A stretch of DNA of 64,000 nucleotides, from NCBI GenBank assembly GCA_030522415.1, contig CM060107.1, positions 47,513,807-47,577,806 of the forward strand, read 5' to 3'. Below are positions 31,756-44,590 of this stretch, piece after piece. Source of the DNA: Channallabes apus. Lineage: Eukaryota > Chordata > Actinopteri > Siluriformes > Clariidae. The translations under genes and the position numbers were made by a program. Every line of letters begins with the position of its first letter. Position 1 is the first letter of the stretch. Under the pieces are notes generated by a model. The model did no database searches and was not told where the DNA came from. It saw nothing but the letters and a program-made list of their open reading frames with translations.

Positions 31756-33594
31756 TCAATTCACCCTGAAAGAAATAGAAAGGCATAATTTCTAAGCTGT
31801 CGTTTAGTGGTGATGCTGGATGTTTTTGAAAGATGTACCTTTTTCACATTACTTAAGACAAAATTTTTTCCTTTTTTTTAAATCAGCTTCATGACAGATT
31901 TCCACCTTCCTTCCATCTACATTCGTTTGGTTTTTATTCAAAGCCTGTAATCGTTCACTCTTCTTGCTTCTTCCAGAAACTTTACACTTCCTCACTCTGG
32001 ATTGAAGAGCAAATTGCTGGAATAAAAAAAAAAAAAAGAATTTATCATGATCACATCCTTTAGGCTAAAGGATTAATTTCCATATGATACGACACCTTTG
32101 AGAATTGGGCAGCAGGCGCAAAAGTAAGATAAACCGAGGGTCTCTGAATATCGTCCTGGAGATATTTCACTGCATGAAAACGGCACTGCATGAGGGCTTG
32201 ATGGAGATAAATGCCTAAGCCGAGTATGCTGACAAAAGAAAATGCATCAAACTGAGCCAGGATGATTCATCCATGTTTTCAGTATCTCCCCTGGTTAAAT
32301 AAAAGCGGTGGGACGTACAGTAGCACTAGGCTTCGGCTTGCACAGGCTGACTGCAGGCTGATCTTCTGTGGCATGGGGCTGGGAGACTTTTTCGTATAAT
32401 TTCATAAAGCCACCCACACATTACTGTACTGTATGGCAAGAGCAAAGAATGACAGGGACAAATTGTTCCATGCTTAAAAATGCAGTCAATCTATAAACGT
32501 TAAACTCTTGCTACTAAAACACACAAATCTCTCCTCTCGTTTGACGCGTGACGTTTCTAATACTGCTTTCATGTACGATGAGAAAAAGACATCAGCTTAC
32601 ATCCTAAATGTCATCCAAAGCCTTTCTGGCTTTTTGTTTAAGGGCACAAACGTGATGCATCAGGCACTGAGGAAAAGATTCACCAGATAATCAGGTAGTG
32701 GTTTATTTTCTAAAGTCTATATTAATGAAATAACATTTTTCGAGTTGAATTACTGTATGTGGGTTGCCACTTTTTAGCCTAATTAATTGCACTTCAGATC
32801 AGCCAAAGTGCACGACTGTGCAAGATGTTGGAGCTTCACTTGCCTCGTCGACTAGCTAATGAATTTATAAATCCTAAAATCCTGAAACTGAAAGGATTTA
32901 TTGGAAATATGCATGAAGAATGAAAATTCAGCTTCACCAAAGCTCACTCTCTAAAACCCTGTAGAGGGAACAAAAGCATATACTGTACATCTATGCAGAC
33001 TGCAGGACACGAGCCATGGAAGTCAATCAACCTGTTTGTGGTCCAAAGCTTTCACAGAAGCAACCTTGGTTAGATGGTAGATGTTTGAACACACAGTGCT
33101 AATAGAGCTGAGACTGGACATTAGCAGAGGTCCACTATAAGGAGATGACATGGTGATAAAGGTGATATATTTCTGATTTCTGAGAAGCAGATAAACAGGT
33201 TACTCCTTTTTTTTTTAAGTTACTGCTTGTCACACTTTGACACAGCCACTCCTACACTAAGTGCTTAAGAGCACTTCCTTTGCGCTCTAAACTTTTCACA
33301 TCCTGTAATTTTACACTGCCCTGATCCAATGACGCATTCAGACCTACAGTATTTGATTCAGTGTCTAGAACCTTGTCCAGGCCAGATTTAGTAGAAAATT
33401 TACAGTTGTTGTTTTTGTTTTTTTCCCCTCTCCAACATACAGATTTCTACTTCTACTTTTTCCGTTTTCACCAAAAGTAAAAGACTCACTGGACCAATAC
33501 GCATCATCAAAAATGTGATAATCTACAGTCTGCCATGTAAACATATACAGATATGCAAAATTAACAAATTCATCTATTTATGCAGATATCTTAA
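31756..33594. other. No gene seen
   Basis: Mixed AT-rich sequence. TACWGTA heptamers lie at 32316, 32422/32427 (overlapping pair), 32751, 32981 and 33345. No recognised repeat or exon. Confidence 0.5.
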
Positions 33595-33976
33595 TATTCA
33601 TTCATTCATTCATTTTCTATACCGCTTAATCCTGTGTTCAGGGTCGCGGGGGACCTGGAGCCTATCCCAGGAGACCTCGGGCACTAGGCGGGGTACACCC
33701 TGGACAGAGTGCCAATCCATCGCAGGGCACACACACATACACACACTCACACACCCAATCACACACTACGGGCAATTTAGGAACGCCAATTAGCCTAATC
33801 TGCATATCTTTGGACTGTGGGAGGAAACCGGAGTACCCGGAGGAAACCCACCAAGCACGGGGAGAACATGCAAACTCCATGCACACAGAGACGGGAATCG
33901 AGCCTGGCCGGGGAATCGAACCCAGACCCTGGAGGTGCAAGGCGACAGTGCTAACCACTACACCGCCGCGCCGCCC
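33595..33976 (-). mobile_element. V-SINE, full length
   Basis: Minus-strand, young subfamily with an intact head (accgccgcgccgcc) and (ATTC)n tail. Only a short possible TSD, cttaa, is visible (33590-33594 and 33976-33980). Confidence 0.9.
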
Positions 33977-34326
33977 TTAAGTTGAACGTCCCTCCACTTA
34001 TCTTTTAAAAAGGAGTAACGCACTAACTCAGAAGATATGTCAAAGATATGCTAAGGCTATACAGGCAATATTATGTTATAATTAAATTTAGATTTAGTCT
34101 TTATCTGCCATGTGTTATGCTCATACTTCATTCCTGTGTGTTGTTTTGCTAGCAATGATACCAGTACTGTATATCGAGATAGCTTAGACATGAAACAAAC
34201 ATAACTGAAAAACTGTAAAGAATAAGGAGTTTACAACAGAACCGGACACTGATTTGATACAAATCACATCATTAATTAGGGCTGTGTACTGTATATATCA
34301 GTATTCAGCTCCAAAACACTCTCACT

Positions 34327-34562
34327 CACTCATTTTCTATACCACTGTATCCTGTATTCAGGGTCGCAGGCAACCTGGAACCTATCCCAGCAGACTTGAG
34401 GGCACGATGGTAACACCTTTTTAGCCTAAACTGCATGTCTTTGGACTGAGGGAGGAAACAAGAGTACCTGACTGAAACCCACCAAGCACAGGGAGAACAT
34501 GCAAACTCCATGTGGGAATCGAACCCGCACCATGGGGGTTGCAAGGTGACAGAGCTTGCCTC
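34327..34562 (-). mobile_element. Old V-SINE copy with deletions
   Basis: Diverged minus-strand copy lacking the CA-rich region and part of the head; tataccactgtatcctg and ccaagcacagggagaacatgc identify it. The next 70 bp are shared with 38015-38090. Confidence 0.8.
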
Positions 34563-35831
34563 CTGCTCTAAAACACATGTGAAGAAAAAGTTTATGTTGA
34601 GAAAATAAATTTGGAGTGAGCTTAACTTTGTAGAAATGCCAATGAAAATAATTTGTGGAGATGGACCTGAAACTGAATCATCAGTCCCATTAACTGTAAA
34701 CTTTAAAACTAGCACATGAAAACGTTGCTTTGCTTAGATAACCTTAGCTTGATCATACTGTATATTTTACTGTATGTATGGCTACACAGTATGAAACGCA
34801 ATTTGGGTGCAAGTACTTTATGCTAATAATCGGTTAATGGCTGAGGGCTCTAAAAGGTAATTCCACTGTTGACGGTATAAGAATTGTGTTGACTCGCTGT
34901 CTGAAATTGATTCGGCTGTGAACTTTGCCCAGGCAACCTATTAACCCCAGCACAGACGCGTTGATATTTCACCCGGTGTCGAAGCGACACCTGATCGAAA
35001 TTCTTCATTCAGTCTTATCCGTTCTTATAATGTCTCTTAGCACCTCTTTCTCAGAACATCTTGACACATTGACTCAGTGCTGTGAATTGATTGACTTATC
35101 CGATTCTATTCATGTGATGGATTAGCTACAAGGAGTTGTTTATCAGTAGAGGTGGTCAAGTGGTTCTCACCCAAGGTCTTTACTGAAGTAAGAGCAAAGT
35201 AACTTATCTAACTGGATTTTCTTTTTTTTTTACAATTACAGCCTTAACTTCTCACTTACAAGCCTCAAGTTATACATTAACAATGAACACCAGAAAGTAT
35301 TGGCTACAGCTGGCTTACAACCGATTCACTCCCAAACTTTTACAGGTTAGCTTGCATGCCAAGAACTCTAGTAATACAAATGTCAAAAAACAAATACTGT
35401 ATGTTGGTTGCTGTCAAATACACACTAAATAAAAAAAAATTAAAAAACTAAATGTACTGTATGTGTCAGCATTTTTACTTTTGCCGTTAATCTCTATATT
35501 TATTAGGATTTTGCAAAAACTGCCCATTTTACCATGGTTCAAGTACCATCAGACCTAAATTGTCTACATTGGCAGTTCCATGGCATTAATTTGCTGATTA
35601 TGTACCGTACATTTACCACACTATGGTAAATTATTTTACATGCTTTAGTATAATCATACATGTACTATAGTATGGTACAGTATGTGGTCCTACCATACCA
35701 GGATACTGTCAAAAATACACTGTGTATGTACCATAATGGTAATATTTTGCCACTGTAACTTTTTTTACTCCCCAGAACTTAACCAGTATGTTTCCAATTA
35801 CCATGGTCCTTACACCAGCCCTACTAGAGTA
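34563..35831. other. No gene seen; TACWGTA-rich
   Basis: Heptamers at 34756, 34768, 35395, 35455 and 35676. From about 35530 the sequence is rich in accatgg/ctatgg words. No coding signal. Confidence 0.5.
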
Positions 35832-35905
35832 GTCAAGTAGGCTTTTATTGTCATTCCAACCATATACAGTACAGTTCAGTACACAGTGAAACGAAACAAA
35901 GTAAC
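35832..35905 (-). repeat. Dispersed repeat tail (cttttattgtcattcc type)
   Basis: caagtaggcttttattgtcattcc ... cagtgaaacgaaacaa matches, in reverse complement, the segment at 57325-57395 (tgtttcgtttcactgaactgtata ... aataaaacccgacttgact). Probably the 3' tail of a LINE or SINE family. Confidence 0.6.
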
Positions 35906-37330
35906 CTCTGCAGTGCCAGTTTACCCTCTTATGTTACCTTACGTAACCCTCTTACTGTATGTAACCTTATGTTACCCTCTTATGTAAACTTATGTAAGTT
36001 AATACATGATATTTTGTTGAATGCCATATGGAACTTATTTGGTACCACATTGGCGCATGATATACAGTACTATACCAGTTGAATGTACTAACATATCTAA
36101 TATGGTACAGTATGCACAAACATACAGTACAGTAGATACAGTGATGTTTACAACTGACATGGTACCAACTGAAGTGCCACAGGACCTACCATGGTATCCA
36201 ACAAAGTATGGTGGCACCATAGAACTACCATGGTACCCACTGACGTGTCACAGTACCTACCCTGATACTCAATACAATTATATGGTGATGAGATTACCAT
36301 GGTAACGTTTGATGTATAATATGGTATGAAGTATAGGAAAATATAGTGGACACCAAAAAATCTAATAATATGTCACCTTCATGTATACATACATTCTTTA
36401 AAAATGAAACAGAAGTTATTTCCATCTACATAAGGAAGCCATGGGGCATCATCTCTAAATAACAATATTTAAAAGTAAATAAATAAATAAAAGCTAACCC
36501 TTTAAATGCTACCAAGTGATGTTTAAATAGAACAAATTACACCATGCCTTTAGTGCCATTCCCGGGGAGAAACCATCAAGTATCTGGCTGTGCTAAGAAT
36601 TGAATTGAAATGCACTAACAACATTAAAACAGACTTCTGGTCTTTGTTTCCTTTGTAACTGCTAATCTGAAGCATTGCCATACTATTATCTAGGGTGTAA
36701 TTACTAATGCTAGAAAGGTGAAGAGAGTGATGGATGAGTTCTTCTTCTCTGTTCCTCCTCTCTGTGGGAGCTGCAACAACATCTCTGAATTCCTTGGTGT
36801 CTCACTCACAACGGTGTAACACAATCTGTACCTGGAGCTGTTTACTGCTGCAAATATCTGCAGCCGCACTGTTATGTTCCAGTCTAGGGCTGGGGGCGAT
36901 AATGGAATTAGTTTGACTTAGGGGGTAAAAAGGTGAAGAGGAAAAAACAAATCACAAGTGATGTCTTTACTCCCTGATCAACCAAACACAACCCTAAATG
37001 TACAGTACTGTAAAACCAAGCCCTTCACCCATAGAAAATGTTGGAAAGATGACATTTACAAAACTGACAACCAAACTCAGAATAGGAAGCCAATATCAGC
37101 GTTTAAAGGCGACCTACTGTATTAGGACCTTAAAATGTCTTCAATGTGCATTTACAAACAAAAAATGTCAGGAAAAAAAGGTTCCTTCTTTTGCTATTTT
37201 TGTATTGGATAAAGTAAAAAAAAAAAAAAAAAGGCAATTAGATTTTCTGCATACCATGACCGCATATAAGAAGATATGAGAATGCATCAAAACTTTTGAA
37301 TTTCATGTGCCACAGATCTACAGTAGATAC
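35906..37330. other. No gene; repeated ccatggtac and tatgttacc words
   Basis: 35925-35995 repeats ccctcttatgttacctta-like words. 36035-36310 has many accatggta/tatggtac palindromic words and an overlapping TACAGTA pair at 36123-36134. 37001-37012 holds an overlapping TACAGTA/TACTGTA pair. An A run is at about 37217-37232. Confidence 0.55.
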
Positions 37331-37785
37331 TTTCACTCTACAGTACGTCCTCTCTCAGACACCTTAAAACTTGGCAGTAGAATTTACTATTGACGTTCTG
37401 GCCCCTGTGGATAAATTTTTGATGTACAATGCCGCGAATGTCGAAAAAGGCGATGAGCATGCACTCGGTTGAGCTGCGGACCTGTCTTGCCTTTTCCAGA
37501 CATGTAGATGATGGGCTCTTCCACTGTGTAGACTGTTGCGTCGTCCCAGGCTCGTACCCTACACCCAAGTTCCGTCACCGGTAATCATCCTTGACATGAA
37601 GGACTGGTCATTCATGGCACGCTGACAGAGCTCTTGGTAGACTTCAGCACCTGGGTCAGCAACACAGTGCTCGTCGTCTTCCAGTGACGTTCTTCAAGTT
37701 CTAAAGCATGTCCCAATCAAAACATCTCGAATGACTCATTCCAGAATCGCCGTAAACTTGCCAAAGCATGTACTGTACAACATCT
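37331..37785 (-). pseudogene. Mariner (DD34D) transposase relic
   Basis: Minus-strand frames read YEPGTTQQSTQWKSPSS, KARQVRSS and CMLIAFFDIRGIVHQKFIH, then NVNSKFYCQVLRCLRE. These are hallmark blocks of mariner transposases, with the second catalytic Asp region in IAFFD. It is spread over two or three frames, so inactive. The C-terminus is missing. Confidence 0.88.
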
Positions 37786-37789
37786 CTGT

Positions 37790-38014
37790 GGCAAATTGCC
37801 CGTAGTGTGTGAATGAGTGTGTGTGTGCCCTGTAAAGGATTGGCACCTTGCCCAGGGTGTACCCCATCTCATGCTCTAGGTCTCTTGGGAGAGGCTCTAG
37901 GCCACCTGTATACAGGATAAAGCAGCATAGTCAACGTGTGTGACAATGAACCATATCAAACCCGCTCCCTGGGGGTGCAAGGGGACAGGGCTAACCACTA
38001 AGCCACATTGCCTC
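37790..38014. mobile_element. Two V-SINE pieces in opposite orientation
   Basis: 37790-37935 is the 3' half of a plus-strand V-SINE (aaattgcccgtagtgtgtg to aggataaagcagcatag). 37960-38014 is the 5' head of a minus-strand copy (ggtgcaaggggacagggctaaccac to gcctct). The middle of neither is present. Confidence 0.75.
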
Positions 38015-39198
38015 TAATGTTAAGAAAAAGTTTATGTTGAGAAAAAAAAAATTGGGGTGAGCCTTGTAGAGATCCTTGGGGAAAAATAAAATTCCCGGCT
38101 TTGGCATTTCCCTTAACCTCAGATACTTTACTCCAGTTCATGGTTTCAGATTTAGGGGTTGCCATGGCATCAACATGCTCTGACATCATTATCTTCAACA
38201 TAATGAAGGCAAAGCTGGGGTCAAATATTGTGGTGCTCCAGAAAGGCCCATAAAAGTTCACTGATAATGACGATTACTTATGGATGATTACTGTAGCATG
38301 TGACTTAAATGATTAATGCAGCTGGTCTTTAACTTGCAGATAGCACTGATTTTAACATGCACAGTGTATGACAGTTGTCTGCAAAAATGACAAAATCAAT
38401 CATTTGCTTGCCATCATGTGATTCAGTAGAAACAAAGCAGACCCATGTCGGACCTAAAAGTCATAAACGATTCGAAAATTCAAAATGTCAAAGTGGGAAC
38501 TGAGCTTTAGTCACCAACATCATTATTCATCACACATGATTCTTACCCATTGATGTTCGAGATAGACGCTTTCTTTTGTTCCAGAGGAAAACAGACAGAT
38601 CCCTGCGGCAGAAGTCAGCAACACTTCACATCTAATGGAACACCCCAGCTCAACTGGCCAGACCTCTGGGATCTATAACGGAGGTCAGCATTTTGACTAT
38701 TCAGTCTTCAACTTGTGTGTTTATTAGACCCTTAGAGAGATTCGATCGAGCCTATTACAAACTGAGAGGTAAGAATGTTCACAAAGCTCAGTTTATGTAA
38801 ATTGTCAGGCTGTTTCTTAACATGAATATTTAGGTTCAGCGTCATTCACACCATCTCAGAGTTATTCTATGTCTAACGCATAAAACCTGCCTTCAAATTG
38901 TGGAACTTTATAGTGCTAGTGCGGATCATTTATTTACGACAGTAAGAAACGTTAAAACAGTAATCCTTGACCCTGACTGTGAACACAAGGTGAAAACCTT
39001 GGCCGGACCTTCCTATACAGTACACTCCTATACAGGTTGCATAATAAACAAGCCTCTCTCCTTTGTGTCAGAGCGACTGTCAGCGGATGAAGCATACAGT
39101 AGTTTTCCTTCAGGACATGACAAAAGAAAAACTCCATGAAATAGCAGTCCAGTAAACCAGTATTTTTGCATTTTAATGTCAGCAAAGTTTTATTCCGT
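38015..39198. other. No established gene; weak exon candidate
   Basis: 38585-38683 follows a good acceptor (gctttcttttgttccag) and has two overlapping open frames, described as a finding. The rest has TACWGTA at 38289, 39016 and 39095 and no known repeat except the start shared with 34575-34640. Confidence 0.4.
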
Positions 39199-39210
39199 TT
39201 GATAAACACC

Positions 39211-39557
39211 CGGCGGCGCGGTGGTGTAGTGGTTAGCACTGTCGCCTTGCACCTCCAGGGTCTGGGTTCGATTCCCCGGCCAGGCTCGATTCCCGTCTCT
39301 GTGTGCATGGAGTTTGCATGTTCTCCCTGTGCTTGGTGGGTTTCCTCCGGGTACTCCGGTTTCCTCCCACAGTCCAAAGATATGCTAATTGGCGTTCCTA
39401 AATTGCCCGTGGTGTGTGTATGTGTGTGTGCCCTGCGATGGATTGGCACCCTGTCCAGGGTGTACCTCGCCTAGTGCCCGAAGTTTCCTGGGATAGGCTC
39501 CAGGTCCCCCGCGACCCTGAACACAGGATTAAGCGGTATAGAAAATGAATGAATGAA
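39211..39557 (+). mobile_element. V-SINE, 12-bp TSD
   Basis: Plus-strand young-subfamily copy with a small deletion after tccaaagatatgc. Exact TSD ttgataaacacc at 39199-39210 and 39558-39569. Confidence 0.93.
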
Positions 39558-39569
39558 TTGATAAACACC

Positions 39570-40049
39570 AAAGGGGAACGGTGTTAAGATTGCAGCTAAA
39601 AACAAGATAACCACATTGTGCATCACATGAATATACGTTTCAATAATTCTATTTTTATTCAACATGTAATTATGCAGGAAGGTTTTTAAAAAATGGCAAT
39701 TAGAGCTTTCTTCAGTTAGAACGTTTACTGCACGAACCAGCAACACAGCAGGTACTGCACTTTATTACAATAAAGCACAGTGGCTCTAGCGTTGCATTGT
39801 CGCTAGGCAACAACATTCAAGCTCACAAGAGTGGGCACAAAAAAACAGTTTAAAAAATCTGTTTACGTTTCATAAAAGGAAATGACTGTTATCATGATGT
39901 AACGCTATCTATCTCTTTCGTAAACAAATTTATGTAATCTCCTTCATAACCTAACGTGAATTTCAGTATTTAACTGTTCTTTACCAAAACATTTTACACC
40001 AATCTACGGCTCTGGATTAATGTCAGTTGGAAAGTAATTGATTAGCTAA
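39570..40049. other. No gene seen
   Basis: AT-rich sequence without recognised repeats. Confidence 0.5.
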
Positions 40050-40145
40050 ACACTCTCACTCACTCATCATCGTCTATACCGCTTAATCCTGTATTCAGGG
40101 TCACAGGGGGCCTGGAGCCTATCCCAGGAGGCTTAGGGCACAAAG
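40050..40145 (-). mobile_element. V-SINE 3' tail fragment
   Basis: Only the tail is present: gtctataccgcttaatcctgt and cctggagcctatcccaggagg, ending at about 40145. Confidence 0.8.
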
Positions 40146-40870
40146 CGTACAGGTTATCAGCAAAACTGAGAAACACACACAATAATACAAGAGAATATTT
40201 ATATATATATGACATATGATATTCAATGATAATACAACAGAGCCTACACATCTTCTCCTCCCGCTTAACATGCAGCAGCCTAAGCACCAAAGATAGTTAG
40301 GATGGGGTCTTGGATAGCTGTGTTAGGAGTTTGCTCACTGATAAAAAGCCCTTGGTCCATCAGAGCCCCCTTGTAAACAACGTCCGCCAGTGTGATCCGC
40401 AACATCCATCAGAATAGATTGGTGGCCTCTACGAAGACCAAAGATGACCGAAGTCCAAAGGTGAAACCAGAGAGGAGAGGGACATCAACCACAAAGCAAG
40501 ACGGTAAGCAAGTTGTCCAAATGGCAAGAGGCTGAGCGACGTCCTCAGCTAAGCAAAGAGACAAACAACATCCTGTTCAAAGTAAGAAGGAGGAGCAAAG
40601 TCTGAAATGACAAAGTGACAACTGCGATTGAGCAGAGACATGGAGTGACGCCCCTGGCAAGACCATGAGTGAAAAGCCAACATAGAGTAGGCAAGTGAAC
40701 ACCTGAAGCCTGAGCTTTATTGCCTTGTTCTTAGTCTTGGAGTTCTTAGTACCCTGTGTTAAATTATCTTCCTTGTTCCTGGCAGAACTTTTTGAAAAAC
40801 GTACAGTAGAAAGTTTTGGATACACCTTTTAATTCCATTGTATTTCACAAAACATTCATTTTATTTATTT
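40146..40870. other. No gene seen
   Basis: Purine-rich middle (40430-40650) with many aagagaca/aagcaaga words. No frame with a known domain. TACAGTA at 40802. Confidence 0.5.
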
Positions 40871-40882
40871 CTATATTATATA

Positions 40883-41250
40883 TTCATTCATTCATTCATC
40901 TTCTATACCGCTTTATCCTGTATTTAGGGTCGCGGGGACCTGGAGCCTATCACAGGAGACTCAGGGCACGAGGCAGGGTACACCCTGGACAGCGTGCCAA
41001 TCCATCGCAGAGCACACACACACACACACACTCATTCACACACTATGGTCAATTTGGAAACGCCAATTAGCCTAATCTGCATGTCTTTGGACTGTGGGAG
41101 GAAACCGGAGTACCCGGCGGAAACCCACCAAGCACGGGGAGAACATGCATACTCCATGCACACAGAGACGGGAATCGAGCCTGGCCGGGAATCGAACCCG
41201 GACCCTGAGGTGCAAGACGACAGTGCTAACCACTACACCACCGTGCCGCC
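40883..41250 (-). mobile_element. V-SINE, full length, 12-bp TSD
   Basis: Minus strand, second subfamily (ctttatcctgtatttaggg). Exact TSD ctatattatata at 40871-40882 and 41251-41262. Confidence 0.93.
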
Positions 41251-41262
41251 CTATATTATATA

Positions 41263-43348
41263 CTGTAACAACACTGAATTCAAAGAAAATATGCAATAAT
41301 CTCCTTTGAACAGTTATTTTGAGATGTTGAGATGTTTCTGCTACTTATGATCTGAAAATCCTTCATAACGCCTCTAATCTGGGGTGATGTTTGTTAATTG
41401 GTGATTTCTGAGACTGGTGACTCTACAGTAAATGAACTGCTCCTCTGCAGGAAAGGTTAGTTTTGGTCTTGCTTTCCTGGGAAGGTCTTCATGAGAGACA
41501 GTTTCATCACGGTGCTTGATGGGTTTCGCAAATGCACTTGACACAATACTGTTCTTGCAAGAACTATTCCAGAACAGCTGACCTTGATGTCTTAAAATAA
41601 AACCTGACTTTTGTTGTTTTTACTTCATTTCTTAATTCAGTATGTGTAAAAAAAAAAAAATAATAATAATAATAATTCCAGTATCGTTCAAGAATGCAGA
41701 AAAATAAGTCCAAACTGTTGACTGGTACTGTATCGGCAAATGAGAATCAGATTTAGGATTTCAAAGCTGCACCTTGACTGGAAAAAAAAAAGCCACAACA
41801 GATTCCATATTACAGAAAGACTGTGATGTGATGCACAACATTGCGCTTTTTGTGTGTTCTACACACGTTTTTCAACTTTACCATGCGGTTCAGGTGCAGC
41901 CGTGCTTCAGATCGGACTTGGCAGCAGCGCAGATGCAATCTCAGATGAGAAATCTAATCTCCCGGGTGCCCTGCTGGGTTTGGATGGGCGCAAATGAAAT
42001 TCCTTACTGCATTAAAACAGCTGGGAAGCCATGACTGCAATATTTTTCAGGGTGAAAAATAAACTCTTATCTCAGCAATGGTTTATGAACAGGAGAGGGG
42101 GTGTTGCATGAGTCCTCCTGTCATCCTACAGAGCACTAAGATTATCCGGGACCGAGAGGACAACATTGCCAGTGCCAACCTCGATAAATGACTGTCAGTG
42201 TCCACTTAAAGACACCATTACTGCCTCGCTATCCCTTTGACTTTCTACCTTTTTTTCCATGCCTCATGGAGATCAATTGTTAGGCTAGGCTGCAGAGACA
42301 TCATTCTCTTACTGTCTAGAGGAACTATATGAGATCTTGGACCGCACAGGCAGTACATAGTGAGGCAAAATCCATAAGTCACAGAAATGTGTGTTTGACT
42401 GCAAACGTGCTTCGTGCCACAACGACCAACAAACTCGGAGACAACCATATAAATGTCCAATTAATCCCACGCATGCTCTCTCTCTCTCTCTCTCTCTCGT
42501 GAATGTGTGATTATATAAAAAGATACAGAAGGTTCCCCTCAAATAAAAAAAAGTTCCCCTCTCCTATCGACTTTTCAAGTCTGGTTACTCCTGACTAAAT
42601 GAAAAAGGCAGAAAATTACATTTGAATATTTCAATTTCACCAACAGTGATTCTCGAAAAGCAATCAATGTATTTTGCATGTATATCAATAACACATTTGT
42701 TAGTATCATTTTTTTTTTTCATCTTTTTATTAATTAAAAAAAAAAGCCTTTATAGATTTCATTATAAAGCAGATTTGAGTCTTTAATTACTGATCTAAAC
42801 TACAACTTTCTTTCTCAATTGTATCAAATTAATAATGATTTATCAAAGGCTATTAATCTATAACGGAAAATGAGGAATCTATTTGATCATAAGCATCGTT
42901 TACTCTCTAGTCTGTAATCTCATGCGGAGGTAAATGTCAGTCACGGCATGTGCCGAGCCCCAGCTTCGTCATCTTTATTATCTTTTTCATTGATGCTCAA
43001 ACAATCATTGATTCATTCATTGAGATTTGATTTGATGGAGTTTGGAGCTTTTGATCATCATTCACAATTTTGCCCTCTGACATACTGTATCTATACTGTA
43101 TCTATACTGTATCTACCGTGGCAGCGTGCATGATGGGTAATCCCACAGCTGGAACGTTAGCTGTTTACAAACTGCATCCATTTCACCATGGTTTGTGTAA
43201 AATATTGTAACAGGTATAGCTTTTAATTTAACACTACAGCATACAGTATGCTGATATTATAGACAACTGTCTAGTCTTAACAGATTTGGAAAGAACATAG
43301 ATTTTAATTCGATGGTCACAAACATCTACAAAAGTTCAGCCATGTAGT
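41263..43348. other. No gene seen; (CT)n and TACTGTAtct runs
   Basis: An A/TAA tract at 41648-41677, (CT)n at 42475-42498, and a threefold tactgtatcta repeat at 43083-43113. 41830-42030 is less AT-rich but I see no exon pattern. Confidence 0.5.
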
Positions 43349-43361
43349 GTAGTGTATATTT

Positions 43362-43738
43362 CATTCATTCATTCATTTTCTATACCGCTTAATCCTGTGT
43401 TCAGGGTCGCGGGGGACCTGGAGCCTATCCCAGGAGACTTCGGGCACTAGGCGGGGTACATCCTGGACAGGGTGCCAATCCATCGCAGGGCACACACACA
43501 TACACACACTCACACACCCAATCACACACTACGGGCAATTTAGGAACGTCAATTAGCCTAACCTGCATATCTTTGGACTGTGGGAGGAAACCGGAGTACC
43601 CGGAGGAAACCCACCAAGCACGGGGAGAACATGCAAACTCCATGCACACAGAGACGGGAATCGAGCCTGGCCGGGGAATCGAACCCAGACCCTGGAGGTG
43701 CAAGGCGACAGTGCTAACCACTACACCACCGTGCCACC
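43362..43738 (-). mobile_element. V-SINE, full length, 13-bp TSD
   Basis: Minus-strand young-subfamily copy with an intact head and tail. Exact TSD gtagtgtatattt at 43349-43361 and 43739-43751. Confidence 0.94.
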
Positions 43739-43751
43739 GTAGTGTATATTT

Positions 43752-44195
43752 TTAAGTTTTTAAAAGTAGAGAAGTCAGAAAGTGTTCAAGTCAATTCATT
43801 ACTTCTCCTTGCCAGTATTCATCATTGCGTTTTCCCCGTACTGTCACACATCTTTATGGATAAGGGATGAAGTCCAAGTAGCATATGAATCATGGGTATC
43901 CAAAAACACAAATAAGCACAGTGAGGATGACATATGAGCCCTAACTCTTCAATCCATAATTCATATACAAAATAGTTTTCTTCTGAGCATAACACATCTC
44001 TCTTGGCCTGTGGAAGGTACAGACTGATTGATTAAAGGTGTCATACTTGACCTGATTTTTTATTGTTCCCTGTCCATCAGTCAGTGGAAGGTGTTTCATG
44101 TCTTTTTTTTTTGTAGAATTCCTGTCATGTATGCCTTGTGTCTTAGATCTGGCTCACAAGGATCAGATCATAAGAAGCTTAATGAGTAAATTATG
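43752..44195. other. No gene seen
   Basis: No recognised repeat or exon. Confidence 0.5.
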
Positions 44196-44590
44196 AAGAG
44201 CGTTCGAGTCAAACTTGGACTTTTGATTGTGCAGAATAACAATGAGAATAAAAACTACCTTTATTTCTACACTAGAGCACTTATGCCAGTGTTTCACCGG
44301 TGCTTGGATACCATCAAGGTAGAACGTTTTCTCAGTACACCGGAGCCATGATGAGACTGCCTGCTTCAAGTCGGGAACATTGGCCTCGTAGGAACTTATT
44401 TAATCGACCAAACATGTGGAAATGGCTCGGAGCGTGTTCTGGACCGAACGGGAGATGTGGCGATAACTCCCAGCTCAGCTCCTGTAATGTGCAAGTGATG
44501 TTCGTCTATTATTCCCCACAGACAGATGCATCTATTCAATTTTACACCTTTATTCATGAGAAATTTCATCCCAAATCCCTTTAAATAATA
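44196..44590 (-). pseudogene. Mariner transposase relic
   Basis: The minus strand encodes the C-terminal landmark KTFYLDGIQAPVKHWHKC (about 44210-44330), matching the fragments at 7.4 and 59.2 kb. Upstream frames (44400-44590) are too decayed to assign block by block. Confidence 0.7.

Noticed and set aside
43083..43113. Three consecutive TACTGTA heptamers as three excision events
   Set aside because: They form a regular tactgtatcta tandem repeat, so slippage duplication of one event is simpler.
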